Source: an uncultured bacterium (lineage in GTDB: Bacteria; Bacillota; Clostridia; Lachnospirales; Lachnospiraceae). From it: 6,178 bases of DNA. Both the position numbers and the translations under genes were made by a program. Under the pieces are notes generated by a model. The model searched no databases and was not told the origin of the DNA. It saw only the letters and a list, made by a program, of their open reading frames with translations. Below are positions 1 through 6,178 of the stretch, in pieces. The stretch covers positions 1-6,178 of the forward strand of contig CAMNLO010000102.1 in NCBI GenBank assembly GCA_946543095.1, read 5' to 3'. Position 1 is the first letter of the stretch, and every line of letters starts with the position of its first letter.

Positions 1-3000
1 GGCTTACTGTAGTCGGGGTGATAGATGGAATCATTCCCGCTGCCCAGCTTCAGGGCGGCGCCGTTCCCGCCCTTTGCGGCCGTTCCCAAATTCCCGGACG
101 CGCTCTTGTAGCGGGGCTTGGGTGTCCAGGTCACAAGGGGCGCCACAAAACCGGAGGTGTAGATGGGATTGGGACCCTCCGGCAGCACTACCGCCGTCTG
201 ATAACGCATCCAGGCGAAGGGATGGGAGCTGCCTTGTACCAACGGATTTTTGATGATATAGGTCTGAAGGGACGCGTAGGGATCATCCCATTTGGCATTC
301 TGCGCGGAGATGTTCTCGATCTTTTCCCCGTTTTTCTTATAGGAGGTATTGGCGTAGTAGAGCACTGTGGGATAGGCCTTTGTATTGCCCTGCTTATCCT
401 GCATCTTAAGAGTGTAGTCCACCCTTCTGTAGCCCATCTGCTCCATGATGGCCTCGTTCACCGCGGAGGCGTAGTCCGTGTAGGTGATATACACAAGATC
501 ATTATGATCGGAGTATACGGCGTCTGCCGCTCCCACCACCCGGATGTCCTTTACCAGCTCCTTCATTACGGGGTCGTTCTTAAATACCTTCGCCGCGGTC
601 TGAAGCTCTAAGGAAAGGGCCGCGTTTCTCTGGGTGATCATGCTCTGAATTGCCGTCTTGCTGCTTTCCTTTGTAGAGAGTTTCATCAGATACGCTCCCG
701 ATCCAAAGGCCGGATACAGGGGAACATCCTCTGTCTTCTTTGAAAAGCCTGTCTGCAGGACCTGCGCGTAATCAAAAACAGGGACGGAATTCAGTTTTTC
801 GATCTCCACAGCGGTAAGCTCTTCCTCTCCTTCTCCCTGGCTGAGGTCTTTAAAAGCGGACTGGGCTGCCTGTTCCTCTTCTGTGGGATCTGCATAGGGA
901 TACACCGTATTATCCTCTAACTGATAGACCGGATAGGAAGCGGCCTCATTTTTACCGGAGCTGTAGCTCATCAGGTCATAATCTTTTTCCGCGTAATAAA
1001 TCCAGTTCCCCAGCTCATCCTGCTTCCAGGGGTTAGCGGAGGGATCCGCTTTCACGCTTTCCGGAATGGCGTATGAGAGTGAGGCGCTGCCCTGCACCGG
1101 ATAGAGTTCCTCTCTTGTGGCAGGCTCATAGACCACCTCCACTGCGTTGGTGAAGGCATTGCCCTGGTCAAAGCTTTCCGAGGTGAAGGAGGCGATGCCT
1201 GTATTGGGGTCGAAGGTGGTCTTCGAGGGATCCGCCTCCAGGACATAGCTTCCGTTATTGGTTAAGATCTTAAAGAACACCTGCCCCTTTGAGATATTCC
1301 GGAAGGTGCCCTCCCCGGAGCCGTCAGAAGAGGGAATGTACTCCACTTCCTTCCTGTTATAATCCATCCAGTCCTTCTCGGAATAATACGGGAAGCTCTT
1401 CAGATATTTCTCCTCCGGCGTGTTCACAAAACGGGCGGTGTAGGTGGCTTTGATGCTGCCGTGGCAGATATAGTTCTTTGCCTCCTCCCCGGGGACAAAG
1501 GTGATCCTTCTGGGACCCGCGTAATTCCTGTCCCCGTCATAATACACCATGGTGACATCCTGTAAGGCGGAGGTTCCCAGGCCGCAGTAAAGGGTGTTGC
1601 TCACGCTTTCCTCTCCCGCCCCGGAATTCTCATCCTGATAGCGGGCCGTAAGGGTGTGGGCATAGCAGGTGGAGGCCAGTGTCAGCTGTCCGCTGAAGCG
1701 GCCGAAGGAATTCGCCTCAGCGCTTGCCACCAGAATGCCGTTGTCATATATGGATATGGTCTTATTCTTTCTGGCAGTGCCGCTGAAGCTCACCACTGCC
1801 TCCTCCGGCGTTTTCGCGGAGATCTCCCCGGGAGTGACGAAGGTCAGGCTGTTGCGGTAGGCTGTGTTCAGGTAAGCGATGGTATTGTACCAGCCGCTCC
1901 CTTCGGGCTTTACCATGAGTGAGACCGGGTTCACCAGTCCCACTGCCGTGGCAGGCATTACAACCTTCATACGGATCGTTGTCAGCTCCGTCAGCGTCTC
2001 CTCCCCCAGATTCACGTCCCATTCGTTATAGGCGTAATAATGGTTGGAGACCGGGACGGTCTTCCCGTCGAGCAGCACCTGCGCAAGACCCTGACATTGG
2101 ATCCTGAGCCCCCTGATGCCCTCTTCTCCGGGCATGATGATGCCGGAAACCTCATACATCTGACCCGCAGCTGCCTGGTCCGGACCGCTTAATACCGCGG
2201 CTGAGACAGTTCCCTCCCGAAGGGGCATCTCACCGGTCAGATGAGTGGCATTCCCTGAAGTGATCGCGACATTTTCCTGCACAAAACACTTTCCGTCCTC
2301 TTTGATCTTTGAGAGCAGATAAGCCCCGTTTTCAAAGGGCAGATAATAGGCAGCCGGGCAGAGGACTACTGTGTAGGACCCTGCCGGCAGAACCGCCTGG
2401 GACGCGTTTGACGAAAAGGAAACAACGCTATGGCAGCTGCCATCCAAAACCGTAAGAGATGCGCCGCCGGCGTTCTGGACCCCGGCATATTCCAAAAGAC
2501 CGAAGCCGGATCTGGAGAGTTCCTCTTCGTAAAGGAGTTCTCCATTATATTTTAACCCCACAGAACAGATGCCTTCCGGCAGGCCGTAGCATTCAAGCTT
2601 ATCGGCGCTTTTCGGCACATCATAGACAGTGTAGAGTTCGTAACGCCCGGTGATCTCATCCAGGGCGTCTCTCTCCGTAACGCTCTGACGCGACCATGTG
2701 AGGCGGGTATTTCCTGCGTAAAAACCGGGGTTCAGAAGGGAAGGAAGATCAAAGGGAACCTCCGTGCTGACCTTTTTTGTCTCAGCCTGAACGGCGCCCT
2801 GCGCATAGTCTCCGCCTGAGGCGCGGGAAGCTGTCTGATAGGAATAGGTCACTTCCTTTGTGCCGCTGACAGACAGCCCATAAACTTTCAGCCTGAAATC
2901 CCTGGTCCCGATGTAATTGCCGATGTCGATATTCTTTCCGGATGCACTGACAGACTGATCCAGGGCAAAGGCAGTCTGCTGACACAGATCGTAGCCCGTT

Positions 3001-5660
3001 GCGGAAACACTGAGCTTCGTGCTCAACCCCTCCACAAGGCCGCTGAAGGTATAGGAGCCGTTAGAGGAAGTGGTGGCCGTAAAAGAGGAAACCTCTCCTC
3101 CCGGGGCTCCCGTGATGCCGCTGAAGTCCTGGGTCAGGGAGACCACTGCCCCCGCCACCGGATTGGTCTCGCTGCCGCCTCCCGTGTTCTTTGTGCTGAT
3201 GATCCTTCCGCTGAGGGAAAGCCTGGTCCGGGGGGTGAGGGAGAGGATCAGGGTCCCTGCCTCTTTATCTGCAGAAACTGCGCTGCCCTGCAGCTTCTCC
3301 AGCCGGTACTGCTTCCAGAGCTCCCCATTTCCGCCATAGACCTTTCCGGCAGTGATATTGGAAAGATTCTGGCTCTCCAGGAAACGATATGTTCTGTCCC
3401 GGACAGGGTAGAGCGCATTGCCCTCCTGTTTTAATTCCGCATAGAGGCTGTCTCCGGAAATGCTTCTTTCCGGTTCATGGGCATCCTGCAGCTTCAGGGT
3501 ATATTCCTTCATCTCCCCGGCAGTCAGGGTAAGCTCTTTCACTCCCCCTGGAGCCTGAAGGGAAACTTTGGAAGCGGTATCCTCCACATATCCCAGGGAG
3601 GTGTATCTGGTGAGAAAGACTTCCGCCCCCGCCGGATCGAAGGAATCGCCGTTTCCATCCGTGGTCTGTCCGTTGGTGATATCAAAAAGGACCTTTGAGA
3701 CCTCCACGCTCTCCCCCTCTTTGGAGGCGCCTGTAATGCCGCAAAGGGAGATGGTCTTGCCTGAAGAATTCCGCATCCGGACATAGGCGTATTCGCCCTC
3801 GGGAAGACCCTGCACCGTCAGCCGAACCGAGCGATCCACCTTCAGGGTAAAGCTCTTTTCTACGGAGCTTCCTCCCTCTTCCGTAAGCTTCACGGTGAAT
3901 TCATAGGCGTTTTTGTCTGCGGAGAGGACCGTGCCTTGAAGCTTTCCGTCCTTTGTCAGGGTCAGTCCTTCGGGCAGCGTCCCCGAGGAAATGATCCAGC
4001 TAAGGGTTCCGCCGTTTACCGCCGTACCCAGAAGCTGCTGATACTCCGCAGACTTCCCCTTATCGTCCGTTCCGGCGTATGCTTCACCGATCCTGGCAGC
4101 GGGCAAAGTGGTGGTGGAGATAGTGGGAATGCTGGAGGCGTAGAGCACATCATTGCAGATCCAGGTCTTTCCGGAGGTGTCAAGCAGCATGACGCGGTAG
4201 CTCTCGCCGTTTACCAGATGTGTGGAAGTGTTGGTCTGCCCCTGATAAGTGTAGGTGTAGCGGAAGGAGAAATCATTTAACAGGATATCGTCCCCGGATT
4301 TGACCAGCCTGTTTTCCGGATCGTTCCAGGTCATATTCCAGGTCATATAGTCGGAGCTGTTGGTGTTATAGATGGGATAGACCGTGGAGAAATAAGTGTT
4401 CCCCTGGCATTGGACCACCATGATCTTCGAGATATCGGAAACCGCAAGGCTCTTCCCGAGATCCTTGAAACGGAGCCAGAGATGCTCTTCATTAGGGTTT
4501 ACATAACTCAAAGAGTCCCGCTTTCCCCCGTCCTTTGTTTTCCCCAGGGTCCCGTCGGCCTTTTTCACATTGAAAAAGCCTGCATCCAGCACTCCCTGGG
4601 AAGAAAAGACATTTTCAGAATCCGTAATGGTATAGACCTTGCTGTAGGAGATCTGATTGCCGTTGTGGTTTACGATGAAACGGTATTTCCCGGGGGCGGG
4701 GTAGTAAAGCGCCGAATCCCCGTAGCCTCCCTGCCGGTATTTTAAGGGGCTTCCGCCGGGCACTGAGACGGTGTCGTTCTCCACAGTCAGAAATTTCGTG
4801 CTCTCATAGCCGTATTCATCCGTCTCCCCGGTCTTAATGGAGGTATTGTACTGCCAGGAGCCGTAGTATTCGCTGTTTCCCGTGCGGTCCGAGCTGCCGA
4901 AATCCAAAGATATGACACCGTCCGGATACCGCCTCTGATCGCCGTCGGGCCTGTCCTCCGCTGTGGGGATCTCGTCATTGGGCGCGGGAAAAAGCCCGAA
5001 GCTTCCAATGCGGGTGATCCCGTTTACCTTCAGCAGGAAATACCAGCTCTTGGAGAGATCCAGCTCCGTCCCCGTGATCTTATCCCGGGAGGGATCCCCG
5101 GTTTCGAAGGCAAAGGCCTCCATCTCCATTTCCCCTGCCAGCTCATATTCCCCGCCGCTGCCGGAAGCGGAGCGATTTCCGCTCTCTGATGCTGTCCCGG
5201 TGGGATCCTCCGCCGTCTCTTCTCCGAGGGCTTCACTTAAGATCTCTTCCCCCTCCTCGGATGAAGTCCCGGCCTTTGACGTCTCCTCTGCTCTGATCTC
5301 CTCAGAGCCTTCTTCCCCGCCGTCTTCTCCCGAAGCATCTGCGGGCTGCGTCCGGTCCTTCCCGGAATCCGCAGGCTGCGCTCTATCCTGCGCTGCATCC
5401 GTGACATGCCCGGCTTCCTGAGGCGCATCCGTGACATGCCCGGCATCCTGCGCTGCATCCGCCGGCTGCGTTTCGTCCCGGGCGTTCTCCGTGAGCTGTG
5501 CTTCGTCCCGGGATGCATCCGTGAACGGGGCCTGCTCCTCACCTCCCGCAAACGGCGACGCCAATCCCGTCATGGGTGTCTGAAGCACCATGGCGATGGC
5601 CAGAAGCACTGCCGTGACTGCCCTGGGGCTGACTGCTCTCCTGTGTTTTCTATCCCTCAT
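1..5660 (-). CDS. Giant secreted modular surface protein, 3' end outside window (at least 1,886 residues)
   Basis: One reading frame runs unbroken from ATG at 5660-5658 to the window edge. The start is supported by GGAGGG four bases upstream and by an in-frame TGA at 5684-5682 with no other usable start between. Residues 1-34 form a Sec signal peptide: basic n-region (RDRKHRR), hydrophobic core around 14-26, likely cleavage after GLA34. Residues 41-170 are acidic low complexity and include decapeptide repeats (46-105). Residues 518-608 look like a He_PIG/cadherin-like Ig domain (LPEGL at 562-566, DGKLQGT at 571-577). Residues 814-891 resemble CarboxypepD_reg (LSGRI, PVAGAVVSL, NGSYTFSGL at 867-875, ATGYD). 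Residues 1285-1343 resemble a bacterial Ig-like repeat (ISIYDNG, then HTLTARY). I counted 13 cysteines, all between 418 and 1399. No catalytic motif was recognised. An adhesive or wall-associated role is inferred. A sortase signal or other anchor would lie in the missing C-terminus. Confidence 0.93.
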   Translation of the reverse strand, partial: MRDRKHRRAVSPRAVTAVLLAIAMVLQTPMTGLASPFAGGEEQAPFTDASRDEAQLTENARDETQPADAAQDAGHVTDAPQEAGHVTDAAQDRAQPADSGKDRTQPADASGEDGGEEGSEEIRAEETSKAGTSSEEGEEILSEALGEETAEDPTGTASESGNRSASGSGGEYELAGEMEMEAFAFETGDPSRDKITGTELDLSKSWYFLLKVNGITRIGSFGLFPAPNDEIPTAEDRPDGDQRRYPDGVISLDFGSSDRTGNSEYYGSWQYNTSIKTGETDEYGYESTKFLTVENDTVSVPGGSPLKYRQGGYGDSALYYPAPGKYRFIVNHNGNQISYSKVYTITDSENVFSSQGVLDAGFFNVKKADGTLGKTKDGGKRDSLSYVNPNEEHLWLRFKDLGKSLAVSDISKIMVVQCQGNTYFSTVYPIYNTNSSDYMTWNMTWNDPENRLVKSGDDILLNDFSFRYTYTYQGQTNTSTHLVNGESYRVMLLDTSGKTWICNDVLYASSIPTISTTTLPAARIGEAYAGTDDKGKSAEYQQLLGTAVNGGTLSWIISSGTLPEGLTLTKDGKLQGTVLSADKNAYEFTVKLTEEGGSSVEKSFTLKVDRSVRLTVQGLPEGEYAYVRMRNSSGKTISLCGITGASKEGESVEVSKVLFDITNGQTTDGNGDSFDPAGAEVFLTRYTSLGYVEDTASKVSLQAPGGVKELTLTAGEMKEYTLKLQDAHEPERSISGDSLYAELKQEGNALYPVRDRTYRFLESQNLSNITAGKVYGGNGELWKQYRLEKLQGSAVSADKEAGTLILSLTPRTRLSLSGRIISTKNTGGGSETNPVAGAVVSLTQDFSGITGAPGGEVSSFTATTSSNGSYTFSGLVEGLSTKLSVSATGYDLCQQTAFALDQSVSASGKNIDIGNYIGTRDFRLKVYGLSVSGTKEVTYSYQTASRASGGDYAQGAVQAETKKVSTEVPFDLPSLLNPGFYAGNTRLTWSRQSVTERDALDEITGRYELYTVYDVPKSADKLECYGLPEGICSVGLKYNGELLYEEELSRSGFGLLEYAGVQNAGGASLTVLDGSCHSVVSFSSNASQAVLPAGSYTVVLCPAAYYLPFENGAYLLSKIKEDGKCFVQENVAITSGNATHLTGEMPLREGTVSAAVLSGPDQAAAGQMYEVSGIIMPGEEGIRGLRIQCQGLAQVLLDGKTVPVSNHYYAYNEWDVNLGEETLTELTTIRMKVVMPATAVGLVNPVSLMVKPEGSGWYNTIAYLNTAYRNSLTFVTPGEISAKTPEEAVVSFSGTARKNKTISIYDNGILVASAEANSFGRFSGQLTLASTCYAHTLTARYQDENSGAGEESVSNTLYCGLGTSALQDVTMVYYDGDRNYAGPRRITFVPGEEAKNYICHGSIKATYTARFVNTPEEKYLKSFPYYSEKDWMDYNRKEVEYIPSSDGSGEGTFRNISKGQVFFKILTNNGSYVLEADPSKTTFDPNTGIASFTSESFDQGNAFTNAVEVVYEPATREELYPVQGSASLSYAIPESVKADPSANPWKQDELGNWIYYAEKDYDLMSYSSGKNEAASYPVYQLEDNTVYPYADPTEEEQAAQSAFKDLSQGEGEEELTAVEIEKLNSVPVFDYAQVLQTGFSKKTEDVPLYPAFGSGAYLMKLSTKESSKTAIQSMITQRNAALSLELQTAAKVFKNDPVMKELVKDIRVVGAADAVYSDHNDLVYITYTDYASAVNEAIMEQMGYRRVDYTLKMQDKQGNTKAYPTVLYYANTSYKKNGEKIENISAQNAKWDDPYASLQTYIIKNPLVQGSSHPFAWMRYQTAVVLPEGPNPIYTSGFVAPLVTWTPKPRYKSASGNLGTAAKGGNGAALKLGSGNDSIYHPDYSK
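4324..4347 (-). repeat. Perfect 12-bp tandem duplication inside the surface-protein gene
   Basis: On the plus strand TTCCAGGTCATA occurs twice back to back (4324-4335 and 4336-4347). On the coding strand this gives MTWN MTWN at residues 439-446. The duplication keeps the frame and the two copies are identical, which suggests a recent slippage event or an unusually conserved short repeat. It falls in an N-terminal part of the protein with no recognised domain. Confidence 0.85.
5346..5525 (-). repeat. Six-copy 30-bp tandem repeat encoding a decapeptide in the surface protein
   Basis: Residues 46-105 divide into six decapeptides: FTDASRDEAQ, LTENARDETQ, PADAAQDAGH, VTDAPQEAGH, VTDAAQDRAQ and PADSGKDRTQ. 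A seventh begins (PADASGEDGG) and breaks down. The consensus is roughly x-(T/A)-D-A-A-(Q/R)-D-x-x-(Q/H). At DNA level two copies share a 20-base block exactly 30 bases apart (5395-5414 and 5425-5444 on the plus strand), so the array arose by in-frame tandem duplication. It lies just after the signal peptide, in an acidic, probably disordered stretch that may act as a spacer. Confidence 0.9.
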
Positions 5661-5664
5661 CTTT

Positions 5665-5670
5665 CCCTCC
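5665..5670 (-). promoter_or_regulatory. Ribosome binding site of the giant surface-protein gene
   Basis: The minus strand reads GGAGGG, then AAAG, then ATG. This is a near-perfect Shine-Dalgarno core at four-base spacing. It fixes the start at 5660 in preference to the in-frame Met codons 24 and 30, which lie inside or after the hydrophobic core and would remove the basic part of the signal peptide. Confidence 0.85.
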
Positions 5671-5709
5671 GATCTTAGATCTCACATTGGGTTCCTTCCC
5701 TATTATTTA

Positions 5710-5738
5710 ACTATACGAAGGGATATCGGATAAAAGAA
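5710..5738 (-). promoter_or_regulatory. Candidate sigma-A-type promoter for the giant surface-protein gene
   Basis: On the minus strand TATAGT (5715-5710) matches five of six bases of the -10 consensus and sits in the AT-rich part of the spacer. Seventeen bases further upstream is TTCTTT (5738-5733), a poor -35 match, so the promoter may depend on an activator. Transcription would begin roughly 40 bases before the ATG. This rests on pattern matching by eye only. Confidence 0.35.
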
Positions 5739-5818
5739 GCGTCGGATGCGGTCACACTTGCGACAATCTGGGGTTCACATTTATGCCATCTTATTTTTTC
5801 GTTATATTAAATGCAGAT

Positions 5819-6178
5819 TTAATAATTGTGAAAAATAGGAGTATCCGTGTTATTCTGCGCTGCAGGCTCCTGAAGAGCGGCGCCGTCCCTGTGCAGGATA
5901 TCGGAATAGAGCTGATACAGGCCCACCCTGCTCTTGGTGCCGGTCTTTTCATAGATGGATGCGATGTAGCGCTGGATCACCCGTCTGGAAACGAAGAGGG
6001 CATCGGCGATCTCCTGGGTCTTTAACTCCGTCAAAACCAGCTGCCTTGTCACCTCTTCCTCTCTCGGAGTCAGCTCATAGCGCTCCCTGAGCACCAGGAA
6101 GGGGTCCCTTGCCTCTTCTTTCCTTTTGACGGGCTTTAGGGCAAGCTTTCCCCCGAAGGCCATACTGAGAAGCAGCAG
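5819..6178 (-). CDS. LuxR/GerE-family HTH regulator, probably membrane-anchored; 5' end outside window
   Basis: The C-terminal 119 residues are visible, ending at TAA (5821-5819). Numbered from the first visible codon, LTPREEEV (36-43) is the classic opening of a GerE/LuxR helix-turn-helix. EIADALFVSRR (56-66) matches the scaffold and turn, and the recognition helix continues through VIQRYIASIY, then EKTGTKSR, matching the family pattern EIAxxLFIS...HxxxIYxKxGxxxR. The usual TVKxH of the recognition helix is replaced by VIQRY. The first 14 residues (LLLLSMAFGGKLAL) are hydrophobic and are followed by KPVKRK, as expected for the last transmembrane helix with a positive cytoplasmic edge. The frame stays open to the window edge, so the Met at 6163-6161 is probably internal. 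Membrane-linked LuxR regulators with N-terminal multi-helix domains are common in gut Clostridia and Coriobacteriia. It lies 158 bp upstream of the giant surface-protein gene in the same direction. The inducing signal and target are unknown. Confidence 0.88.
   Translation of the reverse strand: MLLLSMAFGGKLALKPVKRKEEARDPFLVLRERYELTPREEEVTRQLVLTELKTQEIADALFVSRRVIQRYIASIYEKTGTKSRVGLYQLYSDILHRDGAALQEPAAQNNTDTPIFHNY

Larger units (their letters stand above)
5661..5818. other. Intergenic spacer between the regulator and surface-protein genes
   Basis: This 158-bp gap separates two codirectional minus-strand genes. It is AT-rich at the regulator end (5780-5818) and around 5700-5735. It contains the ribosome binding site and candidate promoter described separately, three TGTGA motifs on the minus strand (5779-5775, 5756-5752, 5686-5682) and a small palindrome, GATCTTAGATC (5671-5681). 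No GC-rich hairpin followed by a T run lies after the regulator stop codon, so a separate terminator is not evident and read-through is possible. Confidence 0.6.

Noticed and set aside
18..611. 197-residue open frame on the plus strand
   Set aside because: It is antisense to the giant minus-strand frame, shows no recognisable domain, and its composition is what a shadow of a GC-rich gene gives. The minus frame here gives sensible soluble protein sequence.
4963..5421. 152-residue Ser/Pro-rich open frame on the plus strand
   Set aside because: It is the complement of the acidic linker of the surface protein: Glu/Gly-rich codons read backwards give Ser/Pro. No ribosome binding site was seen.
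5346..5525. Possible CRISPR array because of the 30-bp periodicity
   Set aside because: The units are directly adjacent with no unique spacers, diverge in a codon-like manner, and keep an open reading frame. They are a coding tandem repeat.
5237..5551. Arg/Met-rich 104-residue minus-strand frame with repeated PGMSRM-type text
   Set aside because: It is an alternative frame of the 30-bp tandem repeat; its periodicity comes from the repeat itself, and the overlapping frame continues a signal-peptide-bearing gene.
5571..5591. Alternative start codons Met24 and Met30 of the surface protein
   Set aside because: They lack a good ribosome binding site and would remove the basic n-region and most of the hydrophobic core of the signal peptide, whereas the ATG at 5660 has GGAGGG at proper spacing.
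5671..5681. Palindrome GATCTTAGATC as an operator or terminator stem
   Set aside because: Only five-base arms around one base, too short for a terminator and common by chance; it is mentioned only in the spacer description.
5783..6025. 80-residue plus-strand open frame
   Set aside because: It lies antisense to the LuxR-family HTH coding region, which has clear family motifs.

Overview
The window carries two genes, both on the minus strand, and almost all of it is one gene. From the start codon at 5660-5658 the minus strand stays open, with no stop and no frame break, to the left edge of the window. That is 1,886 complete codons of a protein whose C-terminus lies outside. It is easy to miss because no stop falls inside the window; all open frames on the plus strand between 1 and about 5,700 are its shadows.

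The large protein has a Sec-type signal peptide, an acidic low-complexity stretch with a six-copy decapeptide tandem repeat, and then a long series of beta-rich segments. Three segments resemble known extracellular modules: a putative Ig-like (He_PIG/cadherin-like) domain at about residues 518-608, a carboxypeptidase-regulatory-like (CarboxypepD_reg) domain at about 814-891, and a bacterial Ig-like domain at about 1285-1343. The rest, including residues 170-510 and everything after about 1400, I do not recognise. It looks like a very large secreted or wall-associated protein, but how it is anchored cannot be seen.

Upstream of it, in the same orientation and 158 bp away, is the C-terminal part of a LuxR/GerE-family regulator. 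Its HTH follows a hydrophobic segment running off the right edge, so it is probably a membrane-anchored transcription factor. The spacer (5661-5818) is AT-rich compared with the genes and holds a clear ribosome binding site, a plausible but weak promoter, and three same-orientation TGTGA motifs. No terminator, RNA gene, mobile element or CRISPR was seen.

The organism is most likely a gut-type Clostridia member of the Bacillota, perhaps Lachnospiraceae. The reasons are a strong GGAGG-type ribosome binding site, moderately high GC in coding DNA with AT-rich spacers, frequent AGG/AGA, CTG and GAG codons, and the combination of a giant modular surface protein with a membrane-linked LuxR regulator. 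This placement is inference. A control link between the regulator and the large protein is suggested only by their adjacency.
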